In this document: piece by piece, positions 8,282-17,984 of the stretch
How positions within the stretch are numbered: the stretch's first letter is position 1
How the letters are laid out: the number at the start of each line of letters is the position of its first letter
Assembly: GCF_010686685.1 (NCBI RefSeq)
Contig: NZ_JAAGWD010000003.1
Span: 372,001 to 436,000 of the forward strand
Source of the DNA: Pontibacter burrus
GTDB taxonomy: Bacteria > Bacteroidota > Bacteroidia > Cytophagales > Hymenobacteraceae
Reading direction: 5' to 3'
DNA length: 64,000 bases
Translations under genes and position numbers: made by a program
The notes under the pieces: generated by a model
Seen by the model: only the letters and a program-made list of their open reading frames with translations
Told to the model about the DNA's origin: nothing
The model's database searches: none

Positions 8282-8336
8282 AATTATAAACCAGAAGGCC
8301 CGGCTAATCAATAGCCGGGCCTTCTGGTTTATAGTT
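8282..8336. terminator. Very long bidirectional terminator
   Basis: A 25-base arm (8282-8306) and its complement (8312-8336) form a stem with one mismatch around a five-base loop; the GC core is CCAGAAGGCCCGGCTA. The outer end of the right arm is TTTATAGTT, half of the palindrome common in this window. It separates convergent genes ending at 8261 and 8352. Confidence 0.9.
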
Positions 8337-8351
8337 CTGGAACCTATCTAG

Positions 8352-8951
8352 TTAGTGAACCGAGATAAGTTCTACATCAAAAATCAGTGTGCTGTTCGGC
8401 CCAATCACATCGCCTGCTCCCTGAGAGCCATAAGCCAGGTTCGAAGGAATATAAAGTCTCCACTTGGCACCTTCTTTCATTAACTGCAGGGCTTCTGTCC
8501 AACCGGCAATAACACCGTTAACCGGGAAAGTGGCAGGCTGACCACGTTCATATGATGAGTCGAAGGTTGTGCCATCTATCAGTGTGCCGTGGTAGTGCGT
8601 TGTTACTTTATCCGAAGCAGAAGGCGATTTACCAGAACCTTCATTCAGTACTTCGTACTGCAGGCCACTTGGCAGCGTTTTAACTCCTTCTTTATTTTTA
8701 TTCTCAGCTAAAAAGGCTTCACCGGCTCTCTGGTTTTCAGATGCGGCTGCACCTTGCTTGGCACCCATTTCCTGCTGCAGCTGCATCATGGCTTCCTGTA
8801 CTTCGTTCTGCGACAAAGCAGAAGGTTTGCCTTCAAGGGCTTCTTTCATACCTTTCACAAAAGCATCCGCGTTAACGTCAATACCTTGTTTTTTCAGATT
8901 GCCTGCCATGTCGCGGCCAATAATGTAGCTGATTTTCTCTTGTAATGTCAT
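8352..8951 (-). CDS. FKBP-type peptidyl-prolyl cis-trans isomerase
   Basis: The product has 199 residues. Residues 1-85 are the helical dimerisation domain of the FkpA/Mip type; 95-199 are an FKBP domain with the expected YHGTLIDGTTFDSSYERG, VIAGWTEALQLMKEGAKW and IPSNLAYGSQGAG motifs. It catalyses prolyl isomerisation and probably acts as a folding helper. Unlike periplasmic FkpA it has no signal peptide, so it is likely cytoplasmic, like FklB. It is a single gene and ends at the strong shared terminator at 8282. Confidence 0.93.
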   Translation of the reverse strand: MTLQEKISYIIGRDMAGNLKKQGIDVNADAFVKGMKEALEGKPSALSQNEVQEAMMQLQQEMGAKQGAAASENQRAGEAFLAENKNKEGVKTLPSGLQYEVLNEGSGKSPSASDKVTTHYHGTLIDGTTFDSSYERGQPATFPVNGVIAGWTEALQLMKEGAKWRLYIPSNLAYGSQGAGDVIGPNSTLIFDVELISVH

Positions 8952-9073
8952 GTATAACGAGTGTTTGATTAAAGTGTAAAAGTATAGTTTATGTAAGTCT
9001 TAACCTAATGGGCTATTAAACGACAAAAGCGAACCCGGGGTCCGCTTTCACCTAAATTTTTATGATACTATGG

Positions 9074-9205
9074 TTACAGGTACATATGTACATCTTCTTC
9101 CGAAAGGTCAATATGCAGGTCGTGTGGAGTAAGCCAGCCTTTCATTAAATAGCCAAATGTTGTGCCTAGTAATAGTAACGAGGATATAGTTGAGAATCGC
9201 TTCAT
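9074..9205 (-). CDS. Small single-pass membrane protein (43 residues)
   Basis: The frame reads MKRFSTISSLLLLGTTFGYL then MKGWLTPHDL and a polar acidic tail ending HMYL. A positively charged start followed by a 16-residue hydrophobic stretch suggests a signal anchor with the tail in the periplasm, or a small secreted peptide. It has a good start and stop and composition unlike random intergenic sequence. I know no family. It lies in an otherwise gene-free stretch of 563 bases (8952-9514), whose remainder is A/T-rich with palindrome copies. Confidence 0.5.
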   Translation of the reverse strand: MKRFSTISSLLLLGTTFGYLMKGWLTPHDLHIDLSEEDVHMYL

Positions 9206-9500
9206 GACGGTGATTTATAAAGGGTTAAGATTACTCCTGTAAACGGGATAGAATTGTTAAGGTTGCTTATAGTTTGTGTTGGTTTAGTACAATTTTATGC
9301 TGAGCTATTATTTTGAGTTGTCTAGCAATGTGGGAAGGGTTTTGGCAACCTGATGCCAAGGTTAAACTATAGTAATTGGGCTGCTATTGTTGTTTGGGGC
9401 GCTATTATAGTTTTGTCTCTCAGTTTTTGATAAGATTCAGTTATCTGCTTGACATCCTGATTGTAAAAGCAGATATTTAGAAAATCTAATACAAAGAGCG

Positions 9501-9508
9501 TACATTTT
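9501..9508 (+). promoter_or_regulatory. Candidate -7 element (TACATTTT) of the ECF sigma gene
   Basis: TACATTTT followed by CCGATA and the ATG at 9515 mirrors the arrangement at the first gene of the window (TACTTTTA, five bases, ATG). The transcript would have almost no leader. A -33-like TTG lies in GCTTGACATCC upstream, but spacing is not ideal. Confidence 0.35.
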
Positions 9509-9514
9509 CCGATA

Positions 9515-10168
9515 ATGAATAAAAGGAGCCAGATAGATGCTTACGACGAAGAAGAGCTGGTTGCTGTTATACAAAGTGCAGATAAAGGTGCCTTTACACA
9601 ACTATACGCTCAGTTTTACAAGAACCTGACCCTGACTGCCATTAAGTATGTGAAAGATATAAACATTGCAGAAGAGGTGGTACAGGATGTTTTCTTACGC
9701 CTCTGGGAAAGCCCCGACAAGTTAAGGAATGCCTCATCGCCTAAAGCGTATCTGTACCGTTCTGTCATCAATACTTCCATAAACCACCTGAACCGTGAGA
9801 AAAATATAAGGCAGCATCACCAGGTAATTACCGATGAACTTTCGGATAGTTATATCGATAACATTCATGAGGAACAGGAGCTCAAAATCTGGATCTATCA
9901 GGAGATCGATCGTTTGCCGGAACAATGCAAAAAGGTGTTTAAGATGAACCGTTTCGACGGGCTGAAATACAGGGAGATTGCGGAGCAACTACAGATCTCA
10001 GAAAGAACAGTTGAGAATCATATTATTCATGCCCTTAAAATTCTCCGAAAGCGCATGCTGATAGACCAGGATAAGCAGGTTGAAAGCAATAACATTCGTT
10101 TCAGGCTGCTGCCATTCCTGCTGCTGTGCAGTGCGGCTGAATATTATTTTGTATGCAACCCCAGATAA
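9515..10168 (+). CDS. ECF-type RNA polymerase sigma-70 factor
   Basis: The product has 217 residues. Region 2 (about 25-92) includes VVQDVFLRLWESPDKLR; region 4 (about 130-190) includes RLPEQCKKVFKMNRFDGLKYREIAEQL and the helix-turn-helix ISERTVENHI. This is the FecI-like class paired in Bacteroidota with FecR anti-sigma proteins and SusC transporters. A FecR gene follows at 10428 and SusC at 11478, so it likely drives the SusC/SusD locus on cue. The C-terminus carries an unusual hydrophobic extension (FRLLPFLLLC....YYFV) beyond region 4, not typical of the family, which might touch the membrane. Confidence 0.92.
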   Translation: MNKRSQIDAYDEEELVAVIQSADKGAFTQLYAQFYKNLTLTAIKYVKDINIAEEVVQDVFLRLWESPDKLRNASSPKAYLYRSVINTSINHLNREKNIRQHHQVITDELSDSYIDNIHEEQELKIWIYQEIDRLPEQCKKVFKMNRFDGLKYREIAEQLQISERTVENHIIHALKILRKRMLIDQDKQVESNNIRFRLLPFLLLCSAAEYYFVCNPR

Positions 10169-10427
10169 CCCATAAACTATAGTTTTACTGGCTTATAGTT
10201 TTAATCCGTAGGCGCCTGCTCTTACTTTACTTATAGTTTGATTTTCGATACGGATTAAGTGGGTTAAACTTATATAAGGTTGTTAAGCTGTTATATTCTT
10301 ATATTTTTGGTTTCTAAAGCCGGCTTATTACGAAGTTTACCAAAAAAAGTTCTCGACGGACTAGGGGGGAATGGGTTGTAATTTGTCTTAGTGGCGAGCT
10401 ATAGATTAATAGCTACCAATTAAGGCC

Positions 10428-11426
10428 ATGAAAGAGAGTTTTACAGAAGAGGAATACCTGAGAATTATTATCCGGCACCAGGATGATCCGGAAAACGATG
10501 TCCTTCAGGCAGAGGTGACACATCTGCGCGCAACGTCTCCCGATTTTGAGTTACTTTACCTACAGGTAAACGGCATCTGGCAGGTTTCAGGTTCTGCTGC
10601 TACACTACAACACATTGACTCAGAGCAGGCAGTTAAACGTTTTTCAAATAGACTTTCCTTTACTTCCCACGAGCATCCAAAGAGTGTAAACTCAGGCTGG
10701 AAGTGGTTGATGCGCGTAGCTGCCATTTTATTATTGGGTGTGGCAGGGTATGTCATTTATTATGCTGCCACGAATGTTACTTACATTACTACTGCTACAC
10801 AAACAGCAACTATAGAAACAGTAGAATTACCCGATGGGTCCAAGGTCACACTGAACAGCAACAGCACTCTGCGCTACCCTGATAAACTCACCGGCGACAC
10901 AAGGGAAGTATACCTACTGCATGGCACTGCTTTTTTTGATGTAGCCAGAAATACCGAAAAGCCATTTATAGTAAACATTGGCAATTCTACTGTAACTGTA
11001 TTAGGGACTTCATTTAACATCGAAGTAAGCGGCGACATTATTGAACTGAATGTAGAGACTGGTCGCGTGGAATTTGAAGCCAGGGAAGGTGGAGAAAAAA
11101 TGATACTCAATGCCGGGTCAGGCCTACTCTATAACACAGCACAACAAGCTACCAGAACCTTTGCTTCTGCAAACAGAAACAGTTCTTCCTGGCTATCAGG
11201 TACGTTGCGGTTCAAGGATGCCCCTCTGTCAGATGTTTTTGAAAGTATTGAGAACCACTTTGGAGTAACTATAGAGGTGATGCTGGACGACTCACTATCA
11301 TCCTATAATAAACTCAATGCTTCTTTTGATGATAGCACATTGCAGGAGGTGCTGGATGTACTTACTGAATTATATCCGATACAGGTAACTCAGCAGGATA
11401 GTACACTCATTGTGCGTGATAAGTAA
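10428..11426 (+). CDS. FecR-like anti-sigma factor
   Basis: The product has 332 residues: a cytoplasmic N-terminal part (1-85), one transmembrane helix (about 88-110, RVAAILLLGVAGYVIYYA), a periplasmic FecR domain (about 125-240, with LPDGSKVTLNSNSTLRYP and FFDVARNTEKPFIV), and a C-terminal DUF4974-type domain (about 255-332, GTLRFKDAPLSDVFESIE). Such proteins hold the ECF sigma until the TonB-linked transporter's signalling domain reports substrate. The gap to the sigma gene is 259 bases and includes a G run (AGGGGGGAATGGG) shortly before the start; it may have its own promoter. Confidence 0.92.
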   Translation: MKESFTEEEYLRIIIRHQDDPENDVLQAEVTHLRATSPDFELLYLQVNGIWQVSGSAATLQHIDSEQAVKRFSNRLSFTSHEHPKSVNSGWKWLMRVAAILLLGVAGYVIYYAATNVTYITTATQTATIETVELPDGSKVTLNSNSTLRYPDKLTGDTREVYLLHGTAFFDVARNTEKPFIVNIGNSTVTVLGTSFNIEVSGDIIELNVETGRVEFEAREGGEKMILNAGSGLLYNTAQQATRTFASANRNSSSWLSGTLRFKDAPLSDVFESIENHFGVTIEVMLDDSLSSYNKLNASFDDSTLQEVLDVLTELYPIQVTQQDSTLIVRDK

Positions 11427-11477
11427 GCTTACAATCTTTTACCTATAATACTTTTATTACCAACCAACTAACCTTTT

Positions 11478-14400
11478 ATGAGTAAAAAGTTCTACAAAAA
11501 ACGGAAGCGGCTTATGGCTTCCTGCCTGTTGCTGCTTTTATTAAGCGGCCCAGGGTCTCCTGCCTTTGCAGAGCGGAATATGCAGCTTAAGACGGACGGA
11601 CAGCTACAAAAGCTGAGTACTTTTCTCCAGAGTGCTGAGAAACAGTATAACGTTACCTTTGTTTACGATGCCGCCGAGATTAATCTTGATCTGATGGTGC
11701 CGGTAACGGACAGAGCGCAACCTATGGAAAAAGCCCTCAGCCACCTGACAGATCATAACATAGCTTATTCTATAGTTAAGAATAAAGTAGTTCTTAAAAA
11801 AGCGCCCCAGCCGGTAAGAGCAGTACAACAGGATACCAAAACTGTAACTGGTGTAGTGGCGCTGAAAGGCAACCCGGGACAGCAGGATCAGGCCATGCCA
11901 GGTGTAGTGGTAATGGAAAAAGGTACCTCTAACGGTACAGCTACTGATGTAAACGGTAAATTCAGCCTGAAAGTGAAGCAGGACGCCGTACTGGTAGTTT
12001 CTATGCTTGGTTATAAAGCCAAAGAGGTCAGTGTGGCAGGCGGAACTGTTTTTAACATTGTGCTGGAAGAAAATGCTAACGAACTGAGCGAAATTGTTGT
12101 TACTGGCTACCAGGATATCGACAAAAGACTCTTTACCGGTTCGTCTGCAACGCTGCAGGCAAGCGAAGTAAAAACCGAAGGTATTGTGGATGTAAGCCGT
12201 ATGCTGGAAGGCCGCGTGGCTGGTGTATCGGTGCAGAACGTTTCCGGTACGTTTGGTGCAGCCCCTAAAGTGCGCGTACGTGGTGCCACTTCCATCTCCG
12301 GCGAAAACAAGCCCCTGTGGGTAATAGATGGAGTGATCCTGGAAGACATCGTTAATATCTCAAACGATCAGCTTTCAAGCGGGGACGCGACCACACTTAT
12401 TGGCTCATCGGTTGCCGGTATCAACGCCGAAGATATCGAGAGCTTTAACATTCTGAAAGATGCGTCTGCTACTGCGCTTTATGGTGCAAGAGCCATGAAC
12501 GGGGTAGTAGTAATCACAACCAAGAAAGGTCGTATTGGCAAGCCGGTGGTAACTTACTCTGGTAATTACTCTACCACCTTAAAGCCGTCTTACGATACTT
12601 ACAACATCATGAACTCTGCCGACCAGATGTCGGTGTATTCAGAGCTCTTCCGTAAAGGCTTGCTGAACGGGAGCATCATGAACTCCATGCATGGTGGGGT
12701 GTTCGCTAAAATGTACCACGGGATCAACACCTATGATGAGACAAGTGGTAAGTTTGGTATTGAGAATACACCTGAAGGCAGAGCCGCATTCCTGAACAGA
12801 TACGCACGCGTAAATACAGACTGGTTTGATCTGCTCTTCCGCAACTCGTTTGTACAGGAGCACTCGATCAGTGTATCTTCTGGTACTGATAAATCGCAGC
12901 ATTATGTTTCAGGTAGTTTCTACAACGATAACGGCTGGACCGTTGCCGATAATGTGAAGCGCTATACCATGAACATGCGCGGCAACTATAACCTGTCAGA
13001 TAGAGTAACCGCAGGTATCATCACAACAGGTTCTATCCGCGATCAGCGTGCGCCGGGTACACTTGGCAGAACAAGCAACGTGGTAGAGGGTAACTATACC
13101 CGCGATTTTGATATCAACCCGTTCAGCTACGCGCTTAACACAAGCCGTACACTGGCTGCCTACGACGAGTTTGGTAACCCTGAATACTTTACCAGAAACT
13201 ATGCGCCCTTCAACATCCTGAACGAGCTGGAGAACAACTATATCGACCTGAACATGCTTGACCTGAAATTACAGGGAGAGCTGGGCATTAAACTGTTCAA
13301 AAACAAAAACCTGGAGTACAAGGCGCTGGGCTCTATCCGCTATGTGAAAACATCGCGTGAGCATATTATCACCGAGTATTCCAACATGGCCGAAGCGTAC
13401 CGCTCGGCAGCTAACTCAACTATACGTAGTGCCAATATCTTCCTGTATAACAATCCGGACAGACCTTGGGAAGAAAAGCAGATCGTATTGCCAGAAGGAG
13501 GTTTCTATAACAGAAACGAGGATTTCCTAGTGAACTACTATGTCAGAAACACCTTAAACTGGAACAACACCTTCGATAACAGGCACATTGTAAATGTGCT
13601 GGCAGGGCAGGAAATAAAGTACGCCGACAGGCAGAATTCATACTTTAACGGTTACGGTTACCAGTACGATAAAGGTGGTATTCCTTTCACAGACTATAGA
13701 ATCATCAAGCAGATGTTGGAAGGAAACTATAATTACTACGGTATGAATAAATTCTTTGACCGTTATGCCTCCTTCTTTACAAACGCCAGTTATTCTTACG
13801 ATGGCAAGTATATTATTAACGGTACTGTTCGCTACGATGGCTCTAACCGAATGGGAGCTTCCAAAACGGCGCGTTGGTTACCAACCTGGACTATAAGCGG
13901 CGCCTGGAACGTAGACTCTGAGCCATTTATGCAGGGCATCTCGAACCTGGATTTTCTGAAACTGCGTGCTACTTATGGTTTAACTGCCAGCATGGGTAAT
14001 GCTACAAACTCATCAGTAGTACTCCTGAACAGCTCTTCTCTGCGCCCAACTTTATCTGAAGTTGAACCGCGCATTGTGATCTCAAGCCTCGAGAACTCTG
14101 AGCTTACCTGGGAGAAGCAGTATGAGAAAAACATTGGTTTCGACCTCGGCTTACTGGGTAATGCAGTTAACTTCTCATTCGATGCATACCAACGTAACGG
14201 TTTCGACCTGATAGGTACCATCAGAACTTCTGGTATTGGTGGCCAGACCTCAAAGCAGGCCAACTATGCCGATATGGAATCTCATGGTTTGGAAGTAACA
14301 CTGGGTAACCGTATTTACCAGGATCAGAACCTAACCTGGAGAACAAACCTGACCTTTGGTTACAACAAGAACAAGATCACAAACCTGAAAAACTTGCCAA

Positions 14401-15113
14401 GGATCTATGACCTGGTAATTCCGGAAGGTGGTGCATTTGAAGGTGGCGCTGTAAGAGGCTTATATTCTATCATTTTCACTGGCCTGAACCCGAATACCGG
14501 TACGCCTACCTTTATTAATGAGAATGGTGAAGTAAGCGGAAACGTTTATGTGCAAAGCACTGGTGGCACTGCGCACCTGAAATATGAAGGTTCTGTAGAC
14601 CCAATTATGACCGGTGGTTTCTCTAATACTGTTACCTATAAGAATTTCACTTTCAATGCCTTCATGTCTTACCAGGGTGGTAACAAAATCAGGCTGAACC
14701 CTACCTTTAAAGCTGGCTATTCTGATGTGGATGCCATGCCGAAAGATTTCCTTGACAGATGGACACTGCCAGGTGACGAAGGCCAGGTAGATATTCCGGC
14801 AATTGCCGACTACTGGAACCGGTTCTCGATGAGCGGAACATATCCTTACAGCAACTATAACTATACCACTGCAAGGGTAGCGGATGGTTCTTTTGTGAGA
14901 CTGAAGAGTGTATCGATGATGTACAGCATGCCGGAAAGAGTAACCAAAGCTATGGGCTTTAACAGTCTTTCTTTCAGCCTGGTGGGTACCAACCTGTGGC
15001 TCATCCATTCTGACAAGAAGCTGAAAGGACAGGATCCGGAACTCTACAGCTCAGGTGGTGTGGCCTTGCCAACACCTAAGCAGGTAACACTTTCTGTTAA
15101 AGTAGGGATTTAA
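11478..15113 (+). CDS. SusC/RagA family TonB-linked outer membrane transporter with a signalling domain
   Basis: The product has 1211 residues: signal peptide (to about 31), a secretin/TonB short N-terminal (STN) signalling domain (about 45-112), a carboxypeptidase-regulatory-like domain (about 120-195), a TonB-dependent plug (about 205-350; ILKDASATALYGARAMNGVVVITTKKG is the SusC signature) and a 22-strand barrel to the C-terminus. The STN domain implies regulation through the FecR and ECF proteins upstream. With SusD it forms the 'pedal-bin' importer. The substrate is not readable; the metallohydrolase lipoprotein next door suggests a peptide or protein-derived ligand rather than glycan. 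The first 2.2 kb has scattered CTATAG sites, the rest has none. Confidence 0.95.
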   Translation: MSKKFYKKRKRLMASCLLLLLLSGPGSPAFAERNMQLKTDGQLQKLSTFLQSAEKQYNVTFVYDAAEINLDLMVPVTDRAQPMEKALSHLTDHNIAYSIVKNKVVLKKAPQPVRAVQQDTKTVTGVVALKGNPGQQDQAMPGVVVMEKGTSNGTATDVNGKFSLKVKQDAVLVVSMLGYKAKEVSVAGGTVFNIVLEENANELSEIVVTGYQDIDKRLFTGSSATLQASEVKTEGIVDVSRMLEGRVAGVSVQNVSGTFGAAPKVRVRGATSISGENKPLWVIDGVILEDIVNISNDQLSSGDATTLIGSSVAGINAEDIESFNILKDASATALYGARAMNGVVVITTKKGRIGKPVVTYSGNYSTTLKPSYDTYNIMNSADQMSVYSELFRKGLLNGSIMNSMHGGVFAKMYHGINTYDETSGKFGIENTPEGRAAFLNRYARVNTDWFDLLFRNSFVQEHSISVSSGTDKSQHYVSGSFYNDNGWTVADNVKRYTMNMRGNYNLSDRVTAGIITTGSIRDQRAPGTLGRTSNVVEGNYTRDFDINPFSYALNTSRTLAAYDEFGNPEYFTRNYAPFNILNELENNYIDLNMLDLKLQGELGIKLFKNKNLEYKALGSIRYVKTSREHIITEYSNMAEAYRSAANSTIRSANIFLYNNPDRPWEEKQIVLPEGGFYNRNEDFLVNYYVRNTLNWNNTFDNRHIVNVLAGQEIKYADRQNSYFNGYGYQYDKGGIPFTDYRIIKQMLEGNYNYYGMNKFFDRYASFFTNASYSYDGKYIINGTVRYDGSNRMGASKTARWLPTWTISGAWNVDSEPFMQGISNLDFLKLRATYGLTASMGNATNSSVVLLNSSSLRPTLSEVEPRIVISSLENSELTWEKQYEKNIGFDLGLLGNAVNFSFDAYQRNGFDLIGTIRTSGIGGQTSKQANYADMESHGLEVTLGNRIYQDQNLTWRTNLTFGYNKNKITNLKNLPRIYDLVIPEGGAFEGGAVRGLYSIIFTGLNPNTGTPTFINENGEVSGNVYVQSTGGTAHLKYEGSVDPIMTGGFSNTVTYKNFTFNAFMSYQGGNKIRLNPTFKAGYSDVDAMPKDFLDRWTLPGDEGQVDIPAIADYWNRFSMSGTYPYSNYNYTTARVADGSFVRLKSVSMMYSMPERVTKAMGFNSLSFSLVGTNLWLIHSDKKLKGQDPELYSSGGVALPTPKQVTLSVKVGI

Positions 15114-15119
15114 TAAAAT

Positions 15120-16583
15120 ATGAACTTCAATATGAAAAAATTAATAGCCTATATATGTCTCCCTGCTGCCATGCTTTTCAGCGGCTGTGAAGACTTTCTG
15201 GATGAAATGCCGGATCAGCGAACACAGCTGAACACGCCGGCTAAAGTATCGGAGCTGTTGGTTACAGCTTACCCGAGAGCAAATTACATTACGTTTGCAG
15301 AAGCCATGTCCGATAACGTGATCGACAACTATGGCAACTCCAATATTTACCCGATCAACACGAATCCGTTCTTCTGGCAAGATGTGGAAGAGCTTAACCA
15401 GGACTCTCCGAACTATTACTGGAACAACTGTTATGCTGCCATTGCTGCCGCTAACCAGGCACTTGAAGCCTGCCGTATGGCTGCAAATCCGAAGGAGTAC
15501 GCAGCGCAGAAAGGGGAGGCGCTTGTAGCAAGAGCTTACGCTCACTTTATGCTGGTAACACTATATGCAAAGGCTTACGATCCGGCAACAGCTGCATCAG
15601 ACCCAGGCATACCTTATGTAACAGAGCCTGAAACTGTAGTGCTGAAGCAGTATAACCGCAATACAGTTGCTTATGTGTATGAGCAGATCGAAAAAGACCT
15701 GATTGAGGGCTTGCCACTAATTAACGATAATGTGTATTCAGTACCGGCCTATCACTTTACGCGTAAGGCGGCGCATGCATTTGCTACCCGCTTTTACCTG
15801 TTTAAGCAGCAGCCTGAAAAAGTGATTGAGCATGCCAACCTGGCGTTCCCGAGCAACAACTTTGCAGGTTCTATGCGCCAGATCAACACTACACCTTATC
15901 AGACGATGACTTCATCTGAGTTGGCTCCGGCATATACCAGTCCGAACGAAAGCGCGAACCTGCTATTAGGTGAAACTACTTCGTGGTGGGGCCGCCGTTA
16001 CCGCCAGTATCGCTATAACATGAACCAGGCAACCCTGAACCGTATTAAAGCGCCGCTGGGTATTAACCTTGCCTATAAGACCTACACTTCGGGCAATTCT
16101 TACTACATGATCAAGCATATTGAGCATTTTGTAAGAACAAGTATTAATGCCACTTCTGGTGTAGGCTATAACATGGTGCCATTGCTGACAACAGAAGAAG
16201 TACTGTTTAACCGTGCAGAGGCTTATACAATGCTGGGCCGTTATGATGAAGCCCTGGCAGATATGAATACCTTCCTGAAAGTGCGCGTGATGAACTATAA
16301 CCAGAACACACATGGCCTTACGGAACAGCGCATCAAAACCTATTATAGTATTGATGATACAAAACAGGCATATATTAATGCTGTGCTGGATCTGAAGCGT
16401 GCTGAATTTGTGCAGGAAGGTATGAGATGGTTTGACATTCTGCGCCACAAGATTCCTGTTGTGCACATGACGAGCCAGTCGCTGGGTGGCGAAGTACATA
16501 CCTTATCTGCGGACGATCCGCGCCGTGTGCTGCAAATACCACAGGATGCACTACGCGCTGGTATTGAGCCTAATCCAAGATAA
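15120..16583 (+). CDS. SusD/RagB family lipoprotein
   Basis: The product has 487 residues and is a lipoprotein: the lipobox LFSGC ends at about residue 23, with two possible starts (15120 or 15132). The body is the helix-rich TPR-like fold of SusD: a YWNNCYAAIAAANQALEAC region, GEALVARAYAHFMLVTLYAKAY, and a C-terminal LLTTEEVLFNRAEAYTMLG then VLDLKRAEFVQEGMRWFDILRHK. It would cap the SusC barrel at the cell surface and capture ligand. It starts six bases after susC and is surely cotranscribed. Confidence 0.94.
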   Translation: MNFNMKKLIAYICLPAAMLFSGCEDFLDEMPDQRTQLNTPAKVSELLVTAYPRANYITFAEAMSDNVIDNYGNSNIYPINTNPFFWQDVEELNQDSPNYYWNNCYAAIAAANQALEACRMAANPKEYAAQKGEALVARAYAHFMLVTLYAKAYDPATAASDPGIPYVTEPETVVLKQYNRNTVAYVYEQIEKDLIEGLPLINDNVYSVPAYHFTRKAAHAFATRFYLFKQQPEKVIEHANLAFPSNNFAGSMRQINTTPYQTMTSSELAPAYTSPNESANLLLGETTSWWGRRYRQYRYNMNQATLNRIKAPLGINLAYKTYTSGNSYYMIKHIEHFVRTSINATSGVGYNMVPLLTTEEVLFNRAEAYTMLGRYDEALADMNTFLKVRVMNYNQNTHGLTEQRIKTYYSIDDTKQAYINAVLDLKRAEFVQEGMRWFDILRHKIPVVHMTSQSLGGEVHTLSADDPRRVLQIPQDALRAGIEPNPR

Positions 16584-16610
16584 TTGTTTACCATTAGAAG
16601 GATAACAACA

Positions 16611-17951
16611 ATGAAATTAAGACATATAAAAGTAGCTGCACTCTTACTGGCAGTAACATTTGTAACCGCCTGCTCTAAGGATGATGAGGATCTGAACAAG
16701 CCGATCCTGGGTTTGGGTGGTGACTCCTGGACGCATAGCGAACTGGATAAATGGCTTTATCAGAACTTTACGGTACCCTATAACATCGAAGTTAAATACC
16801 GATGGGATGGCTCTGAACTAGCACTGGACAGAACATTGGTTCCGGCTAAAGAGGAGAAGATCCAGCCGCTGATGGAAACCATGAAGCATGCCTGGATTGA
16901 TGTGTACGAGGCGGAAGCCGGAGAGACGTTTGTAAAGCGTTTCGTGCCAAAGCAGTATGTGCTAGTAGGTAGCCCGCAGTACAATGCCAGTGGTACCATT
17001 ACGCTTGGTGAAGCCGAAGGTGGCCGCAAGGTGACGCTATACCGTGTGAATCAGTTCGAGAAGAACAAACGCGAAATTGTTCAACCAATTTTAAAGACGA
17101 TTCAGCACGAGTTTGCACACATCCTGCACCAGACTGTAATGTATCCGCCGGAGTATGAGCAGATAACCCCAATGGGTTACACTTCATCCTGGAACAACAT
17201 TTCTGTGACAAACGCGCGCGAGAGTGGTTATATTTCCTCGTATGCGCAGGCAAGCCCTAACGAAGACTTTGTGGAGATGATTGCCATTATGTTAACTCAG
17301 GGTAAGACAGATTACGAAGCAATTATTGCTGGCATTTCAAACCCGGAAGCTGTTGCCGCGCTCAGAAAGAAAGAAGAGATCGTGGTTACTTACTTCAAAC
17401 AGGTATGGAACATAGACTTCTATAAACTGCAGGCAAGAGCTGAACTGGCGCTGGAAGATATAGCTCCAAAGCCGGTTATTCCGCTTCATACGCAGTTTGG
17501 TTTTGGGAATATTTATAGCACCATGATGATAAACCCTGCTGGACAGTCTGACGACTTCCTTGAGAAGTATAATACTGCCGATGCCAATCTTAAAACTGCC
17601 GGAGGCCGGTATATTGAGTATATCAGGCTGATCGCTGAAGATAACAACCGCGTTACCTATCAGATCCGCTATATTAATCCTAGCAGTGGTTCTCCTTTTG
17701 TGGCGAATTTCATCTACAACATGTCAGTAGATAACAAAGGAGTGGCCAGCTTTACGATTGCTGAAGCACCTGCAGGGAATGCAAATACCTATAAAACTCA
17801 TTTAGCTCCTCTTACAAACTATATAGAGCTGAATACCTTCAAGATTGAATGGAAAGATGGAAAGCCTGTGCTGGGTGCCACTGAGCAGTATGGTAAATTT
17901 ACTGCTACAGGTAATCCTTCATCTTTCTTCTTTGGTCAGCTGGGCAATTAA
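16611..17951 (+). CDS. Substrate-import-associated zinc metallohydrolase lipoprotein
   Basis: From the ATG at 16611 the product has 446 residues; the open frame extends to a TTG at 16584, but the lipoprotein signal (ALLLAVTFVTAC) fits the later start. A zincin motif QHEFAHILHQ lies at about 164-173, with a third His and a downstream NEDFVEMIAIML helix. This matches the Bacteroidota family of metallohydrolase lipoproteins that travel with SusC/SusD. Residues about 295-446 form a separate module repeated in the next protein (GGRYIEY..., YQIRYINPS, APAGNANTYK). It would sit on the cell surface and trim the ligand before import. The substrate is unknown. Confidence 0.88.
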   Translation: MKLRHIKVAALLLAVTFVTACSKDDEDLNKPILGLGGDSWTHSELDKWLYQNFTVPYNIEVKYRWDGSELALDRTLVPAKEEKIQPLMETMKHAWIDVYEAEAGETFVKRFVPKQYVLVGSPQYNASGTITLGEAEGGRKVTLYRVNQFEKNKREIVQPILKTIQHEFAHILHQTVMYPPEYEQITPMGYTSSWNNISVTNARESGYISSYAQASPNEDFVEMIAIMLTQGKTDYEAIIAGISNPEAVAALRKKEEIVVTYFKQVWNIDFYKLQARAELALEDIAPKPVIPLHTQFGFGNIYSTMMINPAGQSDDFLEKYNTADANLKTAGGRYIEYIRLIAEDNNRVTYQIRYINPSSGSPFVANFIYNMSVDNKGVASFTIAEAPAGNANTYKTHLAPLTNYIELNTFKIEWKDGKPVLGATEQYGKFTATGNPSSFFFGQLGN

Positions 17952-17984
17952 TTATCTGAGTTAAAAATTTTGATTATAAAGATC

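Noticed and set aside
14460..15008. A 182-codon frame opposite susC
   Set aside because: Antisense to a conserved barrel region; no start signal or family resemblance.
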